Shown here piece by piece: positions 25,965-38,501 of a stretch of DNA of 64,000 nucleotides (positions are counted from its first letter, which is position 1; the number at the start of each line of letters is the position of its first letter). The stretch spans positions 18,589,969 to 18,653,968 of the forward strand of contig NC_064035.1 in NCBI RefSeq assembly GCF_932526225.1, given 5' to 3'. The position numbers and the translations under genes are program-made. The notes under the pieces were generated by a model. The model searched no databases, was not told the DNA's origin, and was given only the letters and a program-made list of their open reading frames with translations. The stretch comes from Nematostella vectensis (taxonomy: Eukaryota > Cnidaria > Anthozoa > Actiniaria > Edwardsiidae).

Positions 25965-26110
25965 ATATAAAGTGGATGGATGAAGTGGATGGATGTAAAG
26001 TCGGCTCAAATGATGGATGGATGGATGGATGGATGGATGAAGTGGATGGATGTAAAGTCGGCTCAAATGATGGATGGATGGATGGATGGATGAAGTGGAT
26101 GGATGTAAAG
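25965..26110. repeat. ATGG microsatellite within a short tandem repeat
   Basis: Three blocks of GGATGTAAAGTCGGCTC are separated by runs of ATGG. It sits 400 bp downstream of the Rho GEF stop and directly before a MITE. Confidence 0.9.
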
Positions 26111-26150
26111 TCGGCTCCAAATAAGAATTTTCAATCAGTATCCCCTGCCG

Positions 26151-26574
26151 GTGTGTAAATGATCTAATAAACGCCCCCTATCTAAAGAACGCCTCCTATC
26201 TAATGAACGCCCCCACTAGCTCACAAGTTTGTAATGAACGCCCCTCTAACAAACGCCCCCCCCCCCCCTCTATTTAACGTCCCCCCTACCCTCCCTCCCA
26301 GCTTAAAAACATACGATATAGGAATTTTGGTAATATCAATCAAAATTAATCTGAGTTTGGCTTCTACTAGGTGAGACTTGCTAAATGTCAAGACACTTGC
26401 TACGCTGGCTATAATATAATGTGATCCTGACTGAGACTAGAACCCCACTGCACTTGGGCTTGTTATATTTTCATAGTTTGCAAAGAACGCCCCTCTCTAA
26501 TAAACGCCTCCTATCTATTGACCGCCATCGAAATTTAATAAACGCCCCGGGCGTTTATTAGATCATTTACGGTA
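26151..26574. mobile_element. MITE family 'AACGCC', copy 2
   Basis: Left end GTAAATGATCTAATAAACGC and right end GCGTTTATTAGATCATTTAC are perfect inverted repeats. The interior repeats TAATAAACGCC and AAAGAACGCC and matches the copy at 15658-16060. Confidence 0.88.
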
Positions 26575-27394
26575 AGCATGTCCCGTTTTCTCAATATTAC
26601 CTGCTCGGAGGTAATATTCTGTAGCTGTTTTATTTTTTCCCCTTTCGTGTAAAATGTGGTCCGAACCCGAAATAGTGCTACCAGCGCAAACTGGACACAT
26701 GCTGAAAACAGCGACATTTAGGCCATCTCTCGGTTATTGTTTTAAACAAGAGTGCTTATACAATCATAACATTTGTTGGTCCTCCTGGGAGAAAGTGCCG
26801 TACGTAAATAGTATCTCACTAGACTGTATTTTAATAAAGTAACCAATAGGCTTCTTTTTGTTCTGGGGGAAGGCTTTAATTTTGGTCTCCTTTTTGGGGG
26901 AGGACAACCGGAAACAAATCAAACTAAACAGCCCTTCCCCCCCCTCTTCCTAACAGCTAAGCATTTTTTTGGTTATACGGGGAAGAGGGGGGGAATGAAA
27001 AGAGGGCCTGAATTTAGAAGGGTTAGTCTGCTGAGCAGCAAGGTATGAAGTTTGGTTATTTAAAAGCTCTTAAAATGCGAAAAATTATATAGATTAACAA
27101 CGTTTTCAGCAACGTTTTCGTGCACCAATGTTTGGTACTTGCTTATTACAAACATGGGGTTCCTGTGTTAGTCATTGGAATCCCTGTGCCTAGTACCCGG
27201 TCCCTCTATCGCCTTCACCTTCCACGAGGGACATCCTGTCAAACTTGTTTTCCTTTCCCAAAGAGCGTCACATGCAGTAATTTCACTTTGTCTGCCGACC
27301 TAATTGCTTGGTTTTTAAAACACCCTAACCGCAAAGAATGGCGTAACTTATGTACTGAGTATTTACTTGCAAAACAAACGATTGCTGCGAAAAA

Positions 27395-30300
27395 ATGGCG
27401 GGGAATACAAGCTGGCGAATGGATGATTTAGATGGTGGATTATCAACCGATTTATTCAATCTTTCCGGTCTTGGGAACGAGCTAAGCACCAATCCAGGTG
27501 CCTATAATATGAGGTGAGAGCATCTTGCAAGCAAAACAGAGCGAATGTTACACGTAGCGAACGAACGGCATGGCTATAGCGAGTAAAGCCACTTGTCACT
27601 TTGTACGTCATATTCTTCGCTGTCATTCTTTTACCCAGCGCCAGGGTTCAGCTGCCTTTAGGGAGTGTTTATTATTTATGGCCGGGGGGGGGGGGGGGGG
27701 GGGGGGGGGTTCCCACGTAGGGGGGGGGGGGGGGCTAAAAAAGTTTTGGGTAGGTCGATGGGGGGGGGGGGTCATAAAAGTTTCCATGTGGTTGACGGGG
27801 GGTCAAGAAAGTTTCATCCCTTAAAAGTAGGAAAAAAAATTATTTATTATTACTGAAATGAGTAATCAAAATGCAAGAAATGCTGTTTCCTAGCGTTGCC
27901 AATAACATATTTAGGCTACATTTAGTCGTGAACGCTTTCCCACAAATGACAAATTCAACAATATTTATTACTCGGTAGTAGTTTATTAAGCTTGACCTAT
28001 ATGGTCAATAAAAAAAAACCCTGAAACATATGCATTTGCGAAATACACTAGAAATCTAGTATGGCAGGTTGTTTTTTACTGCATGATTAGTTTGTATGTA
28101 TCTATATTTTGTGTTATGAATATGGATTTCTAAAGAGGGGTGGAAGTTTTTGGGTTTTTCCTGGGGGGGTCAACAAAGTTTTGATGTTTACAAAGGGGGG
28201 GTTGTACAGAAAACTCAAGTGGCACTAAATACCGACCCCCCCCCTCGGCCATTAATAATGAACACTCCCTTATGAAGCAATGGATCTGTTTGTTGAAGTC
28301 TTCAAAGCAGCATTGCCACCAGTTTACTTTTCAACTGGCCGACAGAAACCTCAACGGATAAAAGACAAATAAACTATTAGGATCTGCGCTGTTTAACAGG
28401 CCATCCGCTTTAAATTATCAGTCACATCCTTGAAAAATCTTCCAATAGACACACCGCTTTTACAATTTTGAACAATTTTTTGCTAAGAACCTCGGAGATT
28501 GTTACATAATTGACCGGAAGGAAACTGGTGTGATTACTGAAAGGTGACTAATACTGCATTTACACCAGCACTTAAACCAGTGTAAAGGTGGTTTTATTAA
28601 ACTGGTTTAAATCTCAATCTCCAAAGAGTGGACAGAACCAAGAACAAAACTAAATAGACTGTGCTGTACATGTTACTAAGTGATAATTTAGCTAGTAAGA
28701 ATTCAACACATGAGAAACTTGGAAAGTTATCACAGGCTGGTAAAGGGAGGTATGGATCACGTTTCACGGACCAGGCAAAATGGCTTTTCACGTTTCACGG
28801 GCCGAAAAATTGCCTAAATCGTTAAATCACGTCTCATGGACGTCAAAACAGCAATTCACATTTCTCGTAGGGTGAAAAATAGCCAAATCTCGTTTCCTTT
28901 ACCACCCTGTTATCAGCAAAGAAAAACCTTGTTTAACTAGCATGGTTTTGGTGTGAATACAGCATAATATTACTTAATAATGTAGATTTTTTATTGACTC
29001 TGAAATAATAGTTTTGATGTTCGTTAAAAAGCAAGGAATGTATGTTATCATTCATATATAAGAAATTAACAGGTTAACATGAACTCAAAGTCAGGTAAAG
29101 TAAGTGGGTGTCCAAGTTACTAATGTTTATTTTGATATTCTAACCAATAATTTTCACATTTTTTGTGCTGAGTTTGTATAGTGTAAAAGATATCATTGCC
29201 AAAATGAGAGAAGTGGGACAAAGGAAAGAGCACTGCTGGTGAAGAAAAACAATTGGCTTTTAGTAGACTAAATCTGATGTATGTGTTATTGAAATTGAGT
29301 GTATAAACTAAATAAACAAGTTTTTAGTAAAAGGGAAGAAAAAAGAAAATTAAAAAAATATCCACATTTACATTATTTGTGTTTGTTACATAATGTTTAC
29401 CAAATTTACCTTTTATTTGTAGCGATGTACTCAATTTACCCATCTTTAAAGATAATTCTTCTGTGTTTGAAGAGTTACATGGAGCTACAATCACGGCTGA
29501 AAATGGTGTTCGTCAGCCGTAAGTACTTATTATCACTTCCTCGATTTAATTGATCCACAAATCAACTTCCTTGATACTAATTGATTGTCATTGTCAAAAT
29601 CTCGTTACATAATGTAAAAAAATGTTTTTTCATTTTTCTTTCTATATCGGTGTTGTGATTTGTTTTTATTTTTCTAGAATTGCTGAAAATCCATGTCAGC
29701 AAGTAAAAAAAGAGTCGTCACCTATGTTGTCTTGCAATCATACTGCAGTGTCTTCAGATACAGAGCTCAGCAAGTACTGAACTGTAGTATATGTTCACAA
29801 TAAACAAAATATAAATTACCAAGGCCACTCTCCAATCACCCTGCTCTCCTCAACATTAGAGCCACAGTGTTGTAGAATAAGCTCCCATCTCCATTAATCT
29901 CTGCTTTTCCCTCAAAGAGTAGAAAACATATAACCTAACATCTCTCCAAAAGACTAAATGATTCCTGCTTTGCTTAAATGTAAAAAAGCATGCCAAATGT
30001 TATTGTTAGTATATAGAATCTTGAGAAGGAAAATCATATTTTTAGCCTCCCGTCTCCAATATGCCCCTTAGAGCCAAGTGAGATAAGCCCCCTTTGGTGA
30101 TTGAAGCTTTTATAATAATAATTCAATTTTCTTGCATGCTATCAATTCCTTTATGGTACATATTGTAATAAATACACAATTTTGCTTCCAAAGCTTTTGT
30201 TTCATCCTCAAAGCACCTACTGCCCCTGGCAAAAAAGTGAATGAAGATACTCTAACATATCTTAACCAAGGTAAACTATTTGTAGATCTCAATAGTCTCC

Positions 30301-33300
30301 AAGTTTTCAGCTGACAAACAGGGTTATACCCAGACTCTCTCTTAGGGCAGAGGGATATATATAGGGGGCTATTCAGGGGGGAGGGAGAGGGAAAGCTACC
30401 TAAAGAGGGTTGGTACCAATAAATGAAACATTTGTGGTTTTTAAGTCAGTAGGTAAATAAGGGGGTCACTCTTTTTCCCTACTTCCGAGAGGAAGTAGGA
30501 GTATATGTAACAAATGTTCTTTTTTGTTGTTGTTGCAAAGTTATGTATTTCTTATTTCTTAATAAATTCTTAATACATTATGTACATTCTAGGTCAGTCC
30601 TACCCTATAGATGTACAATATATTGGCAGTATATCCCTCTTCAAAGGCAGTTTATTAACGGTAATCATTTGTATACAATATTTGAGGTTTTGAGGGTTTT
30701 TTTCTCAAAACACACATTTGTCTAACCCAGGCTTATTCTGCAGAGTGTTGTCACATTAACATTTTACGAAAGAAAACTTCAAGTTGTTGAAGCAGAAAAG
30801 TTTGAAGAATGGAGAAACAACCATCCATTGGAGAGAATATTTGAAATTGGTTAGTTGAAAATGTTTGTTTTTTGTTTCTTTGTTATAATAATATGCTGAA
30901 TTTCTCTATTTTTTTTGCAGATGTCCCTATGTCAACTGGACTTCAAAATATCAGAAGCAAAGGCAACTTAACCAATGCTTACGAATTCGATTGGAATCCA
31001 GAGGAAGATCAAATTAAACTTTACATAATTGTAATTAGTTTTATTCTTGCAGTGATTTTGTTACTTGAATGTTTTTTTTACTCTAGTATCTTTTTTTACA
31101 GATTAATTGTGTGAGCTCTGAGTTCACGAAAGGAAAGAGTGGTAAGCAAAATGTTGTCCTAACCCTATATAGACAAAACAATCTCATTTCATGTTGGTCA
31201 GCTATTACCCTTTTAAATGGGTTCAACTTTGCTTAAGCATTTTTCTGTGCTTGCATTCTTGGCATCGCTAAAAAAAAAAAAAATCGCCCACAACAGCACA
31301 AAACACAATAAAATGCTGGACACAAAAAATGCTGGACACAATAAAATGCTGCTTCCCAAAATTAAGCATAACCCATTTGAACATTCCAATATGCACGAGT
31401 GTTGATTCCCAAATACAGTACGTATGTAAAATACAGTTACAAGTAGAAATATCGTTACAATTTTTACACTAAGGTATGGAAGTACTGATAGCAAAGGCAG
31501 GGGGAAAACTGCTTTTTCCCCCTTCCACAATAAAAATCCTTATAAGGATTAAAAATAATTACAGTGAATTAAAGCGAGTAGTTACCTTTCAACTGTTGAC
31601 ATTCATTGTTTCCATTAGACACAGTTTAAGGTTTATGCATTTGTTGTATCTTTTTTTGTCTGATAGGTGGAGAGAGTGGAGTGCCTCTACAAATACAGAT
31701 AGAGACTTGGAGTATAGATGCTTCTTTTGATGAGTTGCCGATGTCTTGTAATTTTTGTCAGGTGAAAGTGTTTAAGGTAAGTGCAACTATGTATTTGTAG
31801 GGGTCCATGCAGCCTTAGACACACCTATTGAAAGGCAAATAAAAATGTATAGTAAGAAGCTCAAATATATTTGCAAACTTTTGGTAGCCCCTTATTTGCA
31901 TGCTTACCTGTACTTAATCATCCTTTCTTATTCTTCATTAACTTACACTGCACTGATTATTTTGTCTCTTGATTGCTATAAAAGTCTAAAGGTGCTGACA
32001 GAAAACACAAAATGGAATTACAGAAGCTTGAGAGCAAATCTCACGACGAAATTGTAAGTCTGTTGAGTACCAAAAAAACCACAATACTTATTATTATACG
32101 TAATGTGAAACTGTTATTGCATTGTCTTTTTTAGGGTCAACTGCAGATGTCAAATGATTTTACTTTACTAAAAGAGGTAAGTACTGATTGTACTATATTT
32201 ATTAAGGGAACTCTACCAACTGCTGCCCTTTAGTGGATGTTCAAATTAAGATCATACAAATACTATTATCCCTCATGTAAATATTGTTCTGAAAAGCTAA
32301 AAAATTGTATTACAGTAGTAAGTCGCAAGCCAACACAGTGCCTAATACTCCTGGCTTTATTTTCCCCATTCACTAGTGCTATCCCATTCACTAGTGCTAT
32401 CCCATTTACTAGTGCTATCCCATTCACTAGTGCTATCCCATTCACTAGTGCTATCCCATTCACTAGTGCTATCCCATTCACTAGTGCTATCCCATTCTCT
32501 AGTGCTATCCCATTCACTAGTGCTATCCCATTCTTTAGTGCTATCCCATAGACTAGTGCTATCCCATTCAGAAGTGCTATCTCATTCACTAGTGCTATCT
32601 CATTCACTAGTGCTATCCCATTCACTAGTGCTATCCCATTCACTAGTGCTATCCCATTCACTAGTGCTATCCCATTCACAAGTGCTATCCCATAGACTAG
32701 TGCTATCCCATTCACAAGTGCTATCCCATTCACAAGTGCTATCCCATTCACTAGTGCTATCCCATTCTTTAGTGCTATCCCATAGACTAGTGCTATCCCA
32801 TTCAGAAGTGCTATCTCATTCACTAGTGCTATCTCATTCACTAGTGCTATCCCATTCACTAGTGTTATCCCATTCACTAGTGCTATCCCATTCACTAGTG
32901 CTATCCCATTCACAAGTGCTATCCCATAGACTAGTGCTATCCCATTCACAAGTGCTATCCCATTCACAAGTGCTATCCCATTCACTAGTGCTATCCCATT
33001 CACTAGTGCTATCCCATTCACAAGTGCTATCCTATTCACTAGTGCTATCCCATAGACTAGTGCTATCCCATAGACTAGTGCTATCCCATTCACTAGTGCT
33101 ATCCCATAGACTAGTGCTATCCCATTCACAAGTGCTATCCCATTCACAAGTGCTATCCCATTCACTAGTGCTATCCCATTCACTAGTGCTATCCCATTCA
33201 CTAGTGCTATCCCATTCACAAGTGCTATCCTATTCACTAGTGCTATCCCATAGACTAGTGCTATCCCATAGACTAGTGCTATCCCATTCACTAGTGCTGT

Positions 33301-36300
33301 CCCATTCACTAGTGCTATCCCATTCACTAGTGCTATACCATTCACTAGTGCTATCCCATTCACTAGTGCTATCCCATTCACTAGTGCTATCCCATAGACT
33401 AGTGCTATCCCATTTACTAGTGCTATCCCATTCACAAGTGCTATCCCATTCACTAGTGCTATCCCATTCACTAGTGCTATCCCATTCACTAGTGCTATCC
33501 CATTCATTAGTGCTATCCCATTCACTAGTGCTATCCCATTCACTAGTGCTATCCCATTCACCAGTGCTATCCCATTCACTAGTGCTATCCCATTTTATCA
33601 ACTATTACTACTTGACAGGACGGAAAAAAAGCTGGAAAATGGGCAATGCAAGATAAAGAAAACACAATTTCTTACAATGGCCATTGGTTCTAGTATTCCG
33701 GAATGATTTTCAAAACACAAATAACGTGCAGCCGAAATGCACATACCCAAATTTTGGATTTTATAGAATTTTTTTCCTTGATCATCCTTGCGCTATGTAT
33801 CGGCTAAGGGATGAAAAGTTCAAATTTCAATGACACTTTACAAAATATTGCATCAATTTAAAAAACGTTGCATTTGATATTGTGTTTGCTATTACCAACT
33901 AAGTACTAAAAATTAGATGTGAAATTTGCTTATTTGAAGGGTCATGTCATGTTTTTTCCCGTCATGTCTTACTACTTAACTACTACCTGTCCAAGCTCTT
34001 TACTGAAACTTGTATCCTCATGTCTCAGCAACCACTAGAAAAGAAGGAGAAGCCATTATGGACATCCCCTAACCCAATTTCTCCAAGGTAAAGTACCATA
34101 TGTTGTTACACAGTACACCCTATTTTATGCTTTTCCTCTCACCCTTACCCTCTCTGGTGGAGTATGTCCTAATGTCCTGATAAGATGTTTGTGACTAAAG
34201 GGGTGTGACTGCTGATTCACCTGCTGTAGCGGCGGCTGCTGCTTCTCCAAGCATCCTTAGCTCACCCTCGGCCATAAATCAGTCTGCCAGCACACCATCC
34301 CCTGTAAGTACACCTTCTCATACATCTGTGGCAAGGGAAGGGCAAGTATGTACAACCCAAGGGATGTATGCTAATCCACCTTGAGAGAGCTCACTAATGT
34401 TGCAAAAAAACTAAAAAAAACTACTGTACGATTAACCCAAACTTCATTAGCCAACCAGCGTGGCATTTAAAAAATGCCTCAGTGTGCATCAGAACATGAC
34501 ATAATCCTCCTACTTAAAGAGTTTGCATCCTTCAAAAGTGTGCTTCTACAGTAGCAAGCATGCGTCATGTCTGCATTGAGTAAGGCTCGTCTGAAGCAAT
34601 TCTGCATACAAAACAGACTGTAAAAATACTACCCTATACAGTACCGACAGAAAGTAATGAAACAGAAATTTGAATTTTGTTAAGTAGAACTTCAGCCTAC
34701 CTGTGAGTGAAGATTTTAGGCAAATATTTAAGCCACAATTTGCAGAAATATCCAAAATTTTCGGATGGACCAATACAGTATGTACAGCAGGCAATCTTGA
34801 AAATGTACAGACAATGATCTTTGTAGAGCTACTATGCTAAACACAAGTTTTATCAGTGCAAGAGGATACTTTAGTCTGAAACGATAGTTTAAAAAGTTTA
34901 AACAATAGTTAAATATGGAAGTTCTAAGGGAAACCAAAACACATAATACAAAGTCACAGGTCTCATTGCTTTCCAACACCATGGTCATCCCTGATGTGAA
35001 ATCTGACTCTTTCCTTATTGACTATTTCTTCCCAAGCTGTACATTTGAAGCTTTGTTTGAATAAAGTGTGAGTTAGCAAACATTTCTTTTTTACTCAAAC
35101 AGCATGAGCTGACTTCTGAGTCCAGCATTGAGGAGACAAGAGTGTGGCTACAAGCTAACAGATTCCATAACTATGTCAGCATGTTTGCAAACTATACTGG
35201 TGAGTAGAGACTGAGCAGCCAACACACCCAACATTCATGGATGGAGGCAACAAGCTTCAAACAGTCATCCCTTCTATCTAGTACCATGCTATGTATGAAG
35301 CAAAACTTCAGGATTTTGTAAAGATGTTGTCTTGGATAAAGACCGAGTCGATGACTGGGACAAATAGTTTTTTACTCCAATGCTGTCCAACGGTCAGCTA
35401 TCAACTGACTTCCTAGTTTGAACCTAGAGTTAACTCAATGATGCGTTGCTATGACAACAGTAACGACATTACACTTCTCCCTTCTTTGGAGAAAACCTAG
35501 CACATGCATAAAAGATGTGAATCAAACAAAATTAAAATATAATCTAACTGCTCTAAAAACAAATACAGTTTAAAGTTATAAACGTTCTAACAATGTTTGT
35601 TGGGGAGATGATTACTTGTCGCAAACGTAGTCATTTAACTTGTGCAAGCGTGATCGTGCGCGTTGGGGGTAACACCGCGGAGGGGTAACATCCACTGGGG
35701 TAGGTGGCTGTTGATCGGGGGCAATCAGACATGCGCTACATGACTTTACCATGCTCTTGACCTGCTTATCAATGTTGGGGAACCAGGCTTTTTCACGTAG
35801 AAGTGATTTGGTCTTCACTAGCCCTTGGTGACCCTCATGCGCCAGTTTCACTACATGGCATTGTAGACTACTGGGGATTACTATGCGTGTTCCGTGTAGA
35901 ATAAGGTTGCTGGACTCGTTCATCGTCTGCTCATCTTTTATCCTCTCAAGTAGGTGAAAATCTGTCTTGTCAACACTTGGATGCTTGACCGCACTGTGCC
36001 AGTTCCCTTTGCGTATGGGGATAGGTAATCTGCAGGGTTTTCTTCACCCCATTGATATTTTACGTTGACTTGGTAAGGCTGAAGTCTCAGCGCCCATCTC
36101 TCGATTCTTGCAGGAGGCTTTGAGTTTGTGTTGCCTTAGACACAAGGGGCTTGTGATCCGTGTATACCGTCACTGGTTTTCTGTATTTGTATGTATAGGT
36201 GCAAGTGCTCGCATGCCCATACCACAGCAAGGGCTTCTCTCTTGGTCTGGCTATACCGCTGCTCCGTGTCTGTAAGGGATCCACTTGCATAGGTTATGAC

Positions 36301-38501
36301 GTGTCTTTTTTTGATTTCGGATCAATTTGTGTAAGTATTGCTGCTAGGCCAACAGGACTTGCGTCAACTGAGAATTCTGATTCCTTGTCGGGGTCGAAGT
36401 AAGCAGGACTGTACGCTTACCAATGCTTCCTTCAGTAGGGACACTGCGCGATCGTGTGTCTCAGTCCAGCTCCATGGCTCGTCTTTGTGCGTCAACTTGC
36501 GCAGAGGTTCTTTCTTCGTCGCATAGTCTAGAATAAACCTAGAGCAGTAGATGGTCATGCCAAGAAGACTGCGCACTTCAGATCTCCAGAAGTCGGCTTC
36601 TGGAGATTGACCACTTCCTCTACCTTCTTGGGGTCAGGGGAGATTCCTTCGCCAGAGAAAACGTATCCAACTTGCTCTTCCCGTATTCGCACTTGGCCTT
36701 GTTCAGCGTCAAGCCTTTCTCCCTTAATCTCTGGAATACAGCCTTCAAGCTCTGATTGTGTTCCTCGTCGCCAATGTAAAGATGTTGTCTTGAAAGACTG
36801 AGACGATGACTGGGACAAATACTTTTTTTTAACTGACTTCAAAAAGTTTTTTGCAACTGACTTCCTAGTTACATGTTTAAACCTAGAGTAAACTCAATGA
36901 TGCGTTGCTATGACATCAGTAACGACATTACAGATTTCATTAATAGATTGTCACCTTGGAGTTGCACTTGTTGTCCAGGTAGCTTATTTCAGTTATTTTA
37001 TTGCTCTGCCTGAAGTGTCTCACCCTGCCACACTAATGTACTGTATTTGTCAACATAAATCGCACTTTGTTTACCTCTATGTTGATGCAGTTGTTCGTTT
37101 TTGTTGCACTCTACTATAGGTGCAGACTTGTTGAGGCTAACTCGACAAGATGTCATCCAAATCCTTGGCCCTGCTGATGGCATTCGGTTGCACAATGCTC
37201 TCCAATCAAGGTATGCATTGTGTTTTTATTGTAATAAAGCTCTCCAATCAAGGTATGCATTGTGTTTTTATTGTAATAATGCTCTCCAATCTATGTATGC
37301 ATTGTGTTTTTATTGAAGCTGGAAGGTTACAGCTGAAAAGTTGTTAAAACCTATTTGCTCCTATAATGACTAAAACTTGTATATTCCCAACCAAAACATT
37401 CCTAAATTCAAAGTCACAATCTCAAGATGCCTTGACACTTTTTTTCTTTTTTTTTTCTCTTTCACTTATAACTGATCAATAAAAAATAGAAAAGCTCCAG
37501 TTTCTTTGTTACCCTACAGGGCTGCTCGACCATTACTGACCCTGTATGTAAGTCTGGAGTCCACCCAGCAAGTGTCTGGTATGAAGGAGTACCATGCTAT
37601 GTTCCTAGAAGCACTCACCCTACACCACCTGCGAAAGAAACTTGCAAACAAATGCAGCATCACTGAGGATCAGATTGTGGCGGTCTACAGGTAGCAGAAT
37701 TCTCATGCCAATCATTTGATTGCGTCCATTATTTGAATATCTAGGGGGAAGGTTAAATGTGGCTATCTCCTCCCCTCTTATGCATCCAATGGATGATACC
37801 ATGCAGCATTTTCCTCTTATAGGTACATGCCTAAGAATTTTATTGGGAAGGCATATGAATACAACATAAACTTCTTATTCCCTCTATCGTTTGCAAAGGA
37901 ATTTTGCTTGGTTTTGTTTTATTGTCTTTGTCTAGGCAAGGACCAACTGGCATATATGTGTTGGTGGACGATGAGGTGAGAGTTTCTTTCAGATTATCTC
38001 TGCTGTAAGAGCCTGTTCATTTTAAAAGCAGAGAATTTGTCATTCTCATCTCAACTAAAAAGGAAAAATTTATTTATCCTACAAAATGAAAAAGGCTCCT
38101 ATTCAGAAATCACCACTCAGTTTTGCAGAGCTTGACAACAATCATGTTTTCAAAAAAGGAGCTTGCAAATGCTGTCCAAACTCATATTAATTGAATCATA
38201 AGTGCAACTATTGTCGATGAGGGATGGGAAGGGTTGGATTAAATGATAATAACCTGCAGGTTCCTTCTGTAGCTTGCCTGATGCCTGTGAGTAACTTGGA
38301 AAATAATTGAATGTTTGCAGATGGTTCGAAACCTTATGGATGAAGCACATTTTGTCCTGCAACTCCATAGAGGTGAGTACTTCCTACATAATTTTCATAT
38401 TCATCCTTTTATTGTTGTTATTTGTGTACTTTGTCATTGTTTGATTATTGATTTCACTTGCAGAGGAGGAAACAAGTTTATATCGCCTGATACTCAAATA
38501 G
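27395..38501 (+). CDS. TFCP2-like: CP2/LSF-type transcription factor (TFCP2/UBP1 homolog), 19 exons
   Basis: Nuclear DNA-binding factor of the grainyhead/CP2 superfamily. Exons: 27395-27513, 29423-29518, 29678-29773, 30194-30270, 30593-30660, 30744-30849, 30921-31030, 31102-31141, 31667-31776, 31985-32053, 32135-32176, 34029-34087, 34201-34303, 35103-35199, 37120-37210, 37520-37690, 37936-37975, 38321-38372, 38464-38501; 527 aa (human TFCP2 is about 502), all phases consistent. The N-terminus has the family signature [14 protein letters not shown]. The CP2 DNA-binding domain is about residues 100-300: [15 protein letters not shown], then ERIFEIDVPMSTG, then [20 protein letters not shown], then [13 protein letters not shown] Ser/Pro/Ala linker follows. 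A SAM-like domain at about 366-430 reads [20 protein letters not shown]. The C-terminal dimerisation region (431-527) ends SLYRLILK. The donor at 29774 (AA|GTACTG) is weak, so that join is less certain. Introns contain an 18-bp satellite, a Gypsy remnant and a repeated splice donor. Confidence 0.92.
27661..28269. mobile_element. DNA transposon remnant with TTA target duplication, copy 2
   Basis: Begins GGGAGTGTTTATTATTTATG, ends CATTAATAATGAACACTCCC, and is flanked by TTA at 27658-27660 and 28270-28272. Like the copy at 24392 it carries G runs just inside the ends (about 26 G near 27684, more at 27721 and 27761). It sits in the first CP2-gene intron, about 150 bp after the donor. Confidence 0.68.
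28306..28480. repeat. Interspersed repeat shared with 53216-53395
   Basis: Both places share CTTCCAATAGACACAC followed by GCTTTTACAATTTT, and an upstream stretch with GACAGAAA and AAAGACAAA/AGAGACAAA. Family unknown. Confidence 0.6.
32372..33592. repeat. 18-bp satellite (CACTAGTGCTATCCCATT) in CP2-gene intron
   Basis: About 68 tandem copies of an 18-bp unit carrying the palindrome ACTAGT. Variants include CACAAGTG, AGACTAGTG, TTTAGTG and CAGAAGTG, in blocks that recur (the order near 32540-32700 reappears near 32780-32940), showing larger-scale duplication. 18 is a multiple of 3, so both strands stay open for over 420 codons (hexapeptides SLVLSH and VNGIAL). There is no start context or splice evidence for coding. 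Confidence 0.97.
35317..36932 (-). mobile_element. Ty3/Gypsy-like LTR retrotransposon, internally deleted
   Basis: Two direct repeats of about 157 bp (35317-35473 and 36775-36932), each beginning TGTAAAGATG and ending CATTACA, are flanked by the perfect 5-bp target duplication GATTT (35312-35316 and 36933-36937). The element reads on the minus strand: a primer-binding-like TTGGCGACGAGG follows the right LTR, and a polypurine tract AAAGAAGGGAGAAG precedes the left one. Broken pol pieces remain in order: RT/RNase H connection (about 36364-36576), RNase H fragment with TVYTDHKPL (about 36120-36180), and the integrase zinc-binding H2C2 region (35612-35923, HEGHQG then CSACLIA). Most of gag, protease, RT and the integrase core is missing. 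It lies in the intron between exons ending 35199 and starting 37120, antisense to the gene. Confidence 0.92.
37197..37316 (+). repeat. 42-bp repeat made of exon end plus splice donor, three copies
   Basis: Units start at 37197, 37239 and 37281. Each consists of GCTCTCCAATCAAG, the last 14 bases of the CP2-gene exon ending 37210, followed by GTATGCATTGTGTTTTTATT. The second unit keeps an identical donor at 37253; the third is altered to CTATGTATGC. 42 bp is 14 codons and the frame stays open through both copies until TGA near 37314. Confidence 0.95.

Noticed and set aside
32266-33656. 437- and 426-codon open frames of hexapeptide repeats
   Set aside because: Products of an 18-bp satellite within a CP2-gene intron; open equally on both strands.
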